A DNA stretch of 17,140 nucleotides from an uncultured Verrucomicrobiota bacterium. GTDB lineage: Bacteria > Verrucomicrobiota > Verrucomicrobiae > Opitutales > Opitutaceae. Under the pieces are notes generated by a model. The model was not told the DNA's origin. It saw only the letters and a program-made list of their open reading frames with translations, and searched no databases. The DNA is taken from the NCBI GenBank assembly GCA_946482165.1, contig CAMLQS010000076.1, positions 1 to 17,140 of the forward strand, given 5' to 3'. Both the position numbers and the translations under genes were made by a program. The stretch's first letter is position 1. Each line of letters starts with the position of its first letter. This document shows, in pieces, positions 1-5,926 of the stretch.

Positions 1-1
1 C

Positions 2-60
2 GCGAAAGGCGGAGGTGGGCCGGAGGGCCCATGCCGCCTTTCGCAACGCCGGCCCGGCGT
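2..60. repeat. two adjacent perfect hairpins at the window edge
   Basis: Bases 2-12 (GCGAAAGGCGG) and 34-44 (CCGCCTTTCGC) are perfect inverted repeats. Nested inside, 16-21 (TGGGCC) pairs with 26-31 (GGCCCA) across a GGAG loop. A second perfect hairpin follows at once: 46-51 ACGCCG, loop GCC, 55-60 CGGCGT. No T-tract follows on either strand within the window, so a standard intrinsic terminator is not shown. They may end transcription of rsmG (minus strand, about 160 bases away) or of a gene to the left that is cut off by the window edge. Confidence 0.7.
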
Positions 61-116
61 GATTTCCCGCTCTCCCCGCAGGGCACCGGCGACGGGCTGA
101 TTTATTTACAAGACAC

Positions 117-211
117 GGCCAAACGCAGAGGCGCGGAGACGCGGAGAATGACGCGGGGGATGGAAACCCCGTTCTTCCCCTCTCCGCGCCTCCGCGTCTC
201 CGCGTTTGGCC
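117..211. repeat. 95-bp near-palindrome with 8-bp periodic arms
   Basis: The left arm (117-146) and the reverse complement of the right arm (182-211) match at 27 of 30 positions, both ending in GGCCAAACGC. Each arm contains three tandem octamers: CGCAGAGG, CGCGGAGA, CGCGGAGA at 124-147, and TCTCCGCG, CCTCCGCG, TCTCCGCG at 181-204. The centre can also pair through CGGGG and CCCCG. The element ends 7 bases beyond the rsmG stop codon, so it could act as that gene's transcription end or 3' stabiliser. Its internal periodicity suggests a dispersed repeat rather than an ordinary terminator; copies elsewhere cannot be seen from this window. Confidence 0.8.
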
Positions 212-217
212 CGAAAC

Positions 218-895
218 TTATTTCCGCCGCGGCGCGCGCACGACCTTGATCGGCTGCGGCAGCCAGTCCGCGCCGCAGGCGATGACCTCGGCCTCGATGT
301 CGGCGCCCCATTTCGCCAGCTCGGCCTTGGCCGTGGCGAGCTCCTCGTCGGCGCGATCCCCCTTCAGGGCGAGCAGGCGTCCGCCGATTTTCAGATGCGG
401 AAAACTCCAGCCGGCGAGCGTGTCGAGAGAGGCGACCGCGCGCGAGGTCACGACGTCGGCCTCGCACGCTTTGATCATGTGCGCCTTGCCGCGCCGCAGG
501 CTTACGCGCGGGCCGAAGCGGTAGCGGAGGATCATTTCCTGGAGAAACACGCAGCGCCGCTCCAGCGGCTCGACGAGGATCACTTTCAGGTCGGGCCGCA
601 CAAGCGCGATGACCAGGCCCGGCAGACCGGCGCCGGTGCCGATGTCGGCGACGGTTTCCTTTTCGCCGATCGCCTCGGCCAGCGCGGCGCAGTTGAGCAG
701 GTGGCGATCCCAGAGGCGCGGCACCTCGCGCGGCCCGATCAGTCCGCGAATGACGCCGGCGGAGGCGAGTTGCCGGCCGTAGTCCTCGAGTCGGGCGAGG
801 ATATCCGGCGCGAAGCGCGCCACGGCCTCCGGCGGAGGCGGCGGAAGAGGCTCGGGCGTGGCGGGCGGAGTTGGCTTCGCGGGATCGTGCGACAT
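218..895 (-). CDS. rsmG: 16S rRNA (guanine(527)-N7)-methyltransferase RsmG (GidB)
   Basis: This 225-residue protein is the length expected for RsmG, which methylates the N7 of G527 in the 530 loop of 16S rRNA using S-adenosylmethionine. The SAM-binding glycine loop is visible as DIGTGAGLPG (residues 84-93), preceded by the family block WDRHLLNCAAL (62-72). VEPLERRCVFLQ (108-119) and SRAVASLDTL (151-160) are also typical. The ATG at 895 gives MSHDPAKP and a proline-rich N-terminus (about residues 8-22) not found in every homologue. A longer reading to 1243 would run across the divergent sigma gene and is rejected. Loss of RsmG is known to cause low-level streptomycin resistance in several bacteria. 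The gene often lies beside parAB or mnmG, but such neighbours would be outside this window. Confidence 0.93.
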   Translation of the reverse strand: MSHDPAKPTPPATPEPLPPPPPEAVARFAPDILARLEDYGRQLASAGVIRGLIGPREVPRLWDRHLLNCAALAEAIGEKETVADIGTGAGLPGLVIALVRPDLKVILVEPLERRCVFLQEMILRYRFGPRVSLRRGKAHMIKACEADVVTSRAVASLDTLAGWSFPHLKIGGRLLALKGDRADEELATAKAELAKWGADIEAEVIACGADWLPQPIKVVRAPRRK

Positions 896-1058
896 CGGAT
901 GCCTAGGCTTTCCATCGCGCGGGCGGACGGAAGCCGATTCTGCCGCCCCGGTTTCGCCCAACCGCGGCGGCTTCGTCCGCATCAACAGCGACTCAGGCCC
1001 CGCGACGACGAATCTTTGTAAGGAAACCCCGCCGTCGGCATCTAATGCGGCGAACAAC

Positions 1059-1580
1059 GTGAACAACGACGAACACAAGGCCTGCTTTGAGGAGTGGCTC
1101 CACGCCCATGGCGCGGTGCTGCACCACGTTGCCAACGGCTTCGCGGCCGGCGCGGACCGGGATGACCTGATGCAGGAGTTGTTGCTCGCGGTCTGGAAAG
1201 CCACTCCGGCTTTCCGCGAGGGCGCCAAGCCCTCGACGTTCATCTACCGCGTGGCGCACAACGCTGCGCTTACTTGGAAACGCACCCAGCGGAACTACCG
1301 AAAGCGCATCGATGGCCTCGAGGCTTCCCCGCTTCGCGAGCAGCGGTCGGCGCCCGAGACCTCGTCGCGCGAACGGGAGACGCTGGAACTGCTCTACGCC
1401 GCGATCCGCCGGCTGCCGCCGGTGGACCGCTCCTTGATTCTGCTCCATCTGGACGGCCTCGGCTATGCCGAGATGGCGGCGATTCACGGACTCAGCGAAA
1501 GCAACGTCGGGACGCGTCTGACCCGGCTGAAGCAGAAACTATCGGACGCGATGAGGGAGGTATCGGATGAACTTCGATGA
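1059..1580 (+). CDS. ECF-type RNA polymerase sigma factor
   Basis: A 173-residue sigma-70 family factor of the two-domain ECF type. Region 2 spans about residues 8-80, with DRDDLMQELLLAVWKATPAF (33-52) as the core RNA polymerase/-10 recognition helix and STFIYRVAHNAALTWKR (59-75) after it. Region 4 spans about 108-162, with the helix-turn-helix GYAEMAAIHGLSESNVGTRL (135-154) for the -35 element. A linker rich in Arg, Glu and Ser joins them. I chose the GTG at 1059 (VNNDEHKACFEEW) because it places region 2 at the usual distance from the N-terminus. The only other in-frame start seen is ATG 858, which would overlap rsmG and add a low-complexity extension. The last 14 bases overlap the next gene, a probable regulator of this factor. 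Its regulon is unknown. Confidence 0.88.
   Translation: MNNDEHKACFEEWLHAHGAVLHHVANGFAAGADRDDLMQELLLAVWKATPAFREGAKPSTFIYRVAHNAALTWKRTQRNYRKRIDGLEASPLREQRSAPETSSRERETLELLYAAIRRLPPVDRSLILLHLDGLGYAEMAAIHGLSESNVGTRLTRLKQKLSDAMREVSDELR
1556..1561 (+). promoter_or_regulatory. strong ribosome binding site inside the sigma gene
   Basis: GGAGGT, five bases before the ATG at 1567, lies within the 3' end of the sigma-factor gene. It supports that start and suggests coupled translation of the pair. It is clearly the best Shine-Dalgarno match I noticed at a start in this window; most other starts here have weak ones. Confidence 0.75.
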
Positions 1581-2193
1581 CATTCAGCAAACGTGGCGTT
1601 CGCCACAGAACCAGCCGTCCGCGGCACAACTTGAAAAAGACCAAATGAAATTCCTGAACGACCTGCGCAAACGCCACCGGGGCGAGATCATCTTCATGAT
1701 CTGGATCCTCGCCGTGATGAGTTTTCTAACCGGCGGCTTCGTCCTCCACCTGCTCCGGCCCGATCCGGCGAAGCCGCCGACTGATCTTGCCCGGGAGTGG
1801 GCGGTGATCGTCCTTCTGGCGCTGCCGTGGGCGGCGCTTGGCCTGTTCTACAAAACGTTCCGCGAGCACCGTGCGCGGCATGCCCACCCGGAGCGTTCGA
1901 TCCGGACAAGCGTGGCGGCCTTGCTCGACGAGAATCAAACGGAGCTTGAGCGGCATAAGTGGGCGGGGTGGGTGAACGCCGCCGTGATCCTCTTGATGCC
2001 ACTGGTCGTGTATCAGCTTCGGGCGGCGGGAAAGGCCGGTGACGAGATCTTGGTGCCCGCCTTCGTGATCCTGCCCTCCCTGATGCTGGGCATTTTCCTG
2101 GCCATGCTTTGGTATCGATGTCGCGTATTGCTTCCCAGACGGCGCGAGCTCGAGACCTTGCTCGCCACTTACAACGAAGCGGAGGCCGCGTAA
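1567..2193 (+). CDS. four-helix membrane protein, putative anti-sigma partner
   Basis: The 208-residue product has a soluble N-terminus (MNFDDIQQTW, then a charged helix at about 21-40) and four predicted membrane helices: about 41-63, 78-94, 135-152 and 161-183. A charged tail follows (about 189-208). The gene starts inside the ECF sigma gene, which is the usual arrangement for a sigma factor and its membrane-bound inhibitor. I therefore infer an anti-sigma role in which the cytoplasmic N-terminus holds the sigma factor. I do not see the HxxxCxxC zinc anti-sigma signature, so it is not a classical ZAS protein, and no sensor domain is recognisable between the helices. Alternatively it is simply a membrane protein of unknown function made along with the sigma factor. 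Confidence 0.75.
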   Translation: MNFDDIQQTWRSPQNQPSAAQLEKDQMKFLNDLRKRHRGEIIFMIWILAVMSFLTGGFVLHLLRPDPAKPPTDLAREWAVIVLLALPWAALGLFYKTFREHRARHAHPERSIRTSVAALLDENQTELERHKWAGWVNAAVILLMPLVVYQLRAAGKAGDEILVPAFVILPSLMLGIFLAMLWYRCRVLLPRRRELETLLATYNEAEAA

Positions 2194-2265
2194 GTTTTTC
2201 CCGCAGCCGTCTCAGCAACCCTTTCAGCCCGCTGTTTTTCGCGTCAGATAGGGGCGCCATTGGTC

Positions 2266-2445
2266 CCGGATTTAGCCTAAAACCGGCGATAGCCGCGACT
2301 CATCTCGCACAACCTGCTGATCATCTGCTGATCGCATCGACCGCTCGACGCACCTTCCAGGTGCGCCTTCGGATCGCTGCAATCACCATCCGATTCAGCA
2401 CCTTGCGCGATCTTTCGCCGGGGCTATCGCCGGATTTAGGTTTAG
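2266..2445. repeat. about 180-bp imperfect palindrome ahead of the helicase gene
   Basis: This occupies most of the 351-bp gap between the membrane protein and rhlE. The outer arms carry CCTAAAACCGGCGATAGCC on the left (2276-2294) and GGCTATCGCCGGATTTAGG on the right (2422-2440), inverted copies with one mismatch. Bases 2349-2355 (CGCACCT) and 2359-2365 (AGGTGCG) form a perfect seven-pair hairpin with a three-base loop at the exact centre (about 2357). Between centre and ends the two sides still match in many short blocks (for example ATCA, GAT.CAGCA, TTG.GCGA, TCGC), roughly three-quarters identical by eye. A transcript of either strand could fold into one long stem-loop. It could be a MITE-like repeat, a structured leader for the helicase mRNA, or a small RNA. 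No coding potential is evident. Confidence 0.75.
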
Positions 2446-2544
2446 AGCGGCTTGGCAAAATCAAGGGCGCCCTCCCTGGCGCCGACCTGCCGCGAGCCTG
2501 CAACATTTCATGGCCTTGCGAGGGAACTGAGGCACCGTGTGCGC

Positions 2545-3897
2545 ATGTCGTTTGCTTCCCTTGGCCTTTCCGAACCGTTGCAGCGCGCCGTCGCGGCGTG
2601 GCACTACGAGGCGCCCACCCCCATCCAGGCGGCCGCCATTCCGGCTATCCTGAAAGGCGGCGACGTCTGGGCGTCGGCGCAGACCGGCTCGGGCAAGACC
2701 GCGGCGTTTGCCTTGCCCATCGTGCAAAAACTCGCCGCGGCGCAGCGGCCTCCGGGACGTTTTGTCAGCGCGCTCATCCTCGTGCCAACCCGCGAGCTGG
2801 CGACGCAGGTGGTGGAGTCGGTGCGACGCTACGCGCGCTACCTGCCGCAGCCGCTCAAGACGCTCGTCGCCGTCGGCGGCCTGTCGATCAACCCGCAGAT
2901 GATGGCGCTGGGCGGCGGCGCGGATCTGCTCGTGGCGACGCCGGGCCGTCTGCTCGACCTGATCGACCACAACGCGGTTTCGCTCGCGGAGCTGTCGGTG
3001 CTGGTTCTCGACGAGGCGGACCGCCTGCTCGACCTCGGTTTCAAGGCGGAGTTGGACCGCATCGTGGCGATGTTGCCGAAACGCCGGCAAAGCCTGCTGT
3101 TCTCCGCTACCTTTCCTCCGGAGGTGGCGGAACTGGCGAAGGCGCTGCTGCGCAATCCGACTCGTATCGAGTCTCCCGATACTGCGGAGAACGCGCCGGA
3201 AATCCTTCAGCGCGTGATCGAGGTGGACGTTCCGCGCCGCACGCAGCTCCTCCGGCACCTGATCGAGACGAACGCGTGGTCGGGCGTGCTGGTCTTCGTG
3301 GCGACGAAGTATTCGACCGAGCACGTGGCGGAAAAGCTGGGCCGGGCCGGCATCGCCGCCGCGGCCCTGCACGGCGAATTGAGCCAGGGCGCCCGCGCGC
3401 AGGCTCTGGCGGACTTGAAGACGGGCAGGGTTAAGGCCCTGATAGCGACCGACTTGGCCGCGCGCGGCATCGACATCCCGAAGTTGCCGGCGGTGGTTAA
3501 TTACGATCTGCCGCGTTCGGCCGTGGACTACACGCATCGCATCGGACGCACCGGCCGTGCGGGCGAGGCGGGCGTGGCCGTCAATTTTGTGAGCGCAAGC
3601 ACCCATGCGCATTTTGAACTGATCGAAAAGCTCCACGGCCTGACGCTGGAGCGGGAGCAGATCCCGGGCTTCGAGCCGCGCGAGACCGAGGCGCCCGCGC
3701 CCCTGGTTGCTCCGGATGGCGGGGGCATCAAGGGGCGCCGAAAAAGCAAGAAGGACAAGATTCGCGAAGTCGCGGCCCGGGCGGTGGGCGAGCCCATTCC
3801 CGAACGAGTCGTTCCACCGAGGCCGGCGCCGGCGCCGACGGCGAAGCCGGCTCTGCCGCCGCGGCCCTTTCCGCCGATGAGGAGGGGCCGGTTCTGA
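2545..3897 (+). CDS. rhlE: DEAD-box ATP-dependent RNA helicase, RhlE type
   Basis: A 450-residue helicase with the full motif set in order: Q motif YEAPTPIQ (21-28), Walker A AQTGSGKT (45-52), PTREL (81-85), GG at 111-112, TPGR (132-135), DEAD (156-159), SAT (187-189), motif IV LVFVATK (249-255), motif V ATDLAARGID (301-310) and motif VI HRIGRTGR (331-338). The opening MSFASLGLS and the GGLSINPQMM block (111-120) are characteristic of RhlE. The C-terminal tail (about 395-450) is basic and proline-rich (KGRRKSKKDK), as expected for non-specific RNA binding. RhlE-type enzymes remodel rRNA precursors and mRNA, often under cold stress. ATG 2545 is chosen because it gives the canonical N-terminus; an in-frame TTG at 2452 would add unrelated sequence. 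It shares its stop with the next start (TGATG). The large palindrome upstream may lie in its 5' leader. Confidence 0.93.
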   Translation: MSFASLGLSEPLQRAVAAWHYEAPTPIQAAAIPAILKGGDVWASAQTGSGKTAAFALPIVQKLAAAQRPPGRFVSALILVPTRELATQVVESVRRYARYLPQPLKTLVAVGGLSINPQMMALGGGADLLVATPGRLLDLIDHNAVSLAELSVLVLDEADRLLDLGFKAELDRIVAMLPKRRQSLLFSATFPPEVAELAKALLRNPTRIESPDTAENAPEILQRVIEVDVPRRTQLLRHLIETNAWSGVLVFVATKYSTEHVAEKLGRAGIAAAALHGELSQGARAQALADLKTGRVKALIATDLAARGIDIPKLPAVVNYDLPRSAVDYTHRIGRTGRAGEAGVAVNFVSASTHAHFELIEKLHGLTLEREQIPGFEPRETEAPAPLVAPDGGGIKGRRKSKKDKIREVAARAVGEPIPERVVPPRPAPAPTAKPALPPRPFPPMRRGRF

Positions 3898-4595
3898 TGT
3901 GCGCCTTCTCCCCGGAAGAATACGCTTTGTTCGAGAAGACCGGCGAATGGGTGTTCAAGCGCTTGCGCAAGACGCGCCATCCGGAGGACCTCCTCGCGGT
4001 GGTCACGACGGCGTTCAAGGGCTTCGACAAAGCCTATTCATCCGCTCCGGCCGAGGCGAAGGCGGCGGTGGCCTGCCGCTCGGGATGCGACGCCTGCTGC
4101 CACACTCCCGTGGGCGTGCAGGCGCACGAGGTGCTCATCGCGGCGCAGCATGTGCAGACGCATTTTTCGCCGGTGGAGCTCGAGTCCCTGATCGAGCGCG
4201 CGGCGAAGCACCGGGCCGCCTTCGCCGGGCGTTCGATCAAGGAGCGGGCCGCGTTGAGATCGCCGTGCGTGTTGCTGCGCGACGGCGCCTGTTCGATCTA
4301 TGCGGCCCGCCCGGAATCCTGCCGGTCCCATCACAGCCACAATGCCGCGTTTTGCCGCACCAACATGGAAAACGGAAACGAGGACCTCGACGTTTTTATC
4401 CCCGGCGTGCGCGCCCGCATGTTCGCGGTGATGCTGGCCATCGATCAGGCGGTGGAGGAATGCGGCTTCGACGACCGCGCCTACGACTTCGGCTCGGCGC
4501 TGCATGAGGCGCTGACCAACAGCCTCTGCGCGGTGCGCTGGACCCGCCGGGAGGCCGCGTTCCCGGACGATTGCTCGGACGGGGACGGCGAGTGA
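3897..4595 (+). CDS. YkgJ family cysteine-cluster protein
   Basis: A 232-residue protein with the CxxxCxxCC signature at residues 60-68 (CRSGCDACC) and further cysteines at 124, 132, 142 and 153, including the CVLLRDGACSIYAARPESCR region (124-143). This is the YkgJ/UPF0153 zinc- or iron-binding family; E. coli YkgJ is a putative ferredoxin, but the biochemical role of the family is not established. No membrane helices or signal peptide are evident. The start codon overlaps the helicase stop by one base, and a GAGGAGGGG tract (3879-3887) lies upstream, so the two are probably co-translated. The coupling may hint at an RNA-related job, but that is inference. Confidence 0.85.
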   Translation: MCAFSPEEYALFEKTGEWVFKRLRKTRHPEDLLAVVTTAFKGFDKAYSSAPAEAKAAVACRSGCDACCHTPVGVQAHEVLIAAQHVQTHFSPVELESLIERAAKHRAAFAGRSIKERAALRSPCVLLRDGACSIYAARPESCRSHHSHNAAFCRTNMENGNEDLDVFIPGVRARMFAVMLAIDQAVEECGFDDRAYDFGSALHEALTNSLCAVRWTRREAAFPDDCSDGDGE

Positions 4596-4620
4596 GGACG
4601 AGCGGTTTGCGCGATGCGGG

Positions 4621-5685
4621 TCAGGCGGATTTGAGCGAGGCCATGTCGATCACGAAGCGGTATTTCACGTCGCTCCTCAGCATGCGTTCGTAGGCCTCGT
4701 TGATTTGATCCATGCGGATCAGCTCGATGTCGGCGGCGATTCCGTGCTCGCCGCAGAAATCAAGCATCTCCTGGGTTTCAGGCAGTCCGCCTATGGGGGA
4801 GCCGGACAGGCTCTTCCGTCCCATGATCAGCCCGAACGAGGCGACGGGCAGCGGCTTCTCCGGCGCTCCGACGAGCGTGAGGTTTCCATCGGGCGCGAGC
4901 TGCGCGATGTAGGCGTTGATATCGTGGTCGGCGGACACGCAATCGAGGATGAAGTCGAAGGTGCCGGCGTGTCTCTCCATCTCGTCAGGATTTTTGGATA
5001 CGACCACTTCATGCGCGCCGAGACGGAGCGCGTCGTCGCGTTTTCCGGGCGAGGTGGTGAAGACGACCACGCGGGCGCCGAAGGCGCGGGCGAACTTCAC
5101 GCCCATGTGGCCGAGTCCGCCAAGGCCGACGATTCCGACTTTCTTGCCCGGACCGACTTTCCAGTGGCGCAGAGGCGAATAGGTGGTGATGCCCGCGCAG
5201 AGCAGCGGCGCGACTGCGGGAAGGTGGAGACTGGCCGGAATTCGCAGGACGAAATGCTCGTCGACGACGATGCTTTCGGAGTAGCCGCCGTAGGTCGGCA
5301 GCTTGAGGTGTTTGTCCGTCGACCCGTAGGTCATGACCATGGTGGGCGAGAACTGCTCCAGGCCGCGGCGACAGTAGGGGCAGTTCAGGTCCGCGTCGAC
5401 GAGACAGCCGACGCCGGCGATGTCGCCGGGTTTGAACTTGGTGACCTTGGAGCCGACCTTGGTGACGCGACCGACGATCTCATGGCCGGGCACGGCGGGA
5501 TATTGCGTGAAGTGCCACTCGTTGCGGGCGAAGTGCAGGTCGGAGTGGCAGACGCCGCAGAAGAGAATCTCGATCTGAACGTCGCGTTCGGTCGGCTCGC
5601 GTCGCGGGATCGACGAAGGCGCAAGCGGCGCGTCGGCGGCCGGCGTGGAGTAGGCTTTGACGGAGAAGGCGCGTGGTTTGGTCAT
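4621..5685 (-). CDS. YahK-type zinc-dependent NADP alcohol/aldehyde dehydrogenase with altered structural zinc site
   Basis: This 354-residue medium-chain dehydrogenase is of the cinnamyl-alcohol-dehydrogenase subfamily and resembles E. coli YahK, which reduces a wide range of aldehydes with NADPH. Catalytic zinc ligands are Cys46 (GVCHSD), His68-Glu69 (PGHEIVG) and Cys163 (LLCAGITTYSPL). The nucleotide loop is GLGGLGHMG (187-195). Family blocks include GGLPETQEMLDFC and QINEAYERMLRSDVKYRFVID near the C-terminus. The structural-zinc lobe is unusual: the four-cysteine pattern reads Asp99, Cys102, Cys105, Ser113, so two cysteines are gone. It is convergent with the YkgJ gene and divergent from the cytochrome/PQQ gene. 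A general aldehyde-reducing or detoxifying role is likely; the natural substrate is unknown. Confidence 0.9.
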   Translation of the reverse strand: MTKPRAFSVKAYSTPAADAPLAPSSIPRREPTERDVQIEILFCGVCHSDLHFARNEWHFTQYPAVPGHEIVGRVTKVGSKVTKFKPGDIAGVGCLVDADLNCPYCRRGLEQFSPTMVMTYGSTDKHLKLPTYGGYSESIVVDEHFVLRIPASLHLPAVAPLLCAGITTYSPLRHWKVGPGKKVGIVGLGGLGHMGVKFARAFGARVVVFTTSPGKRDDALRLGAHEVVVSKNPDEMERHAGTFDFILDCVSADHDINAYIAQLAPDGNLTLVGAPEKPLPVASFGLIMGRKSLSGSPIGGLPETQEMLDFCGEHGIAADIELIRMDQINEAYERMLRSDVKYRFVIDMASLKSA

Positions 5686-5926
5686 GGGCGCGGGGGCGGG
5701 TCTCGGCCATCAGATAGAGGAAGCGGTCAAAGGCGAACGCGAGGCGGCTGCTTTCCGAAAGTCCGGGCGCGGTCTCCCCGGTCTGCGCGTCTTCTGCGGA
5801 GTTTCCCCTTGGTGGCGCTCGGGCGCGATTCGGAGGCGCCGGTGCGGGAGTCTATGGGGACTGCTCCAAAAAGACGCGAAACGGGTCGCTCGGCGGCACA
5901 AATTCTTTCCGCGCGGTCTTGGTCTC

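Noticed and set aside
206..1021. Long plus-strand frame of 271 codons opposite rsmG
   Set aside because: It is antisense to a clearly recognisable rsmG and its translation matches no family; high GC makes such antisense frames common.
858..1058. N-terminal extension of the sigma factor from ATG 858
   Set aside because: It would overlap the divergent rsmG start and adds low-complexity residues not expected before sigma region 2.
2181..2199. Possible terminator after the membrane protein (GCGG, AGG, CCGC and then five T)
   Set aside because: The stem is only four pairs, overlaps the end of the coding sequence and is separated from the T-run, so it is too weak to call.
2452..2544. Helicase extension from TTG 2452
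   Set aside because: The canonical RhlE N-terminus begins at ATG 2545; the extension has no family resemblance.
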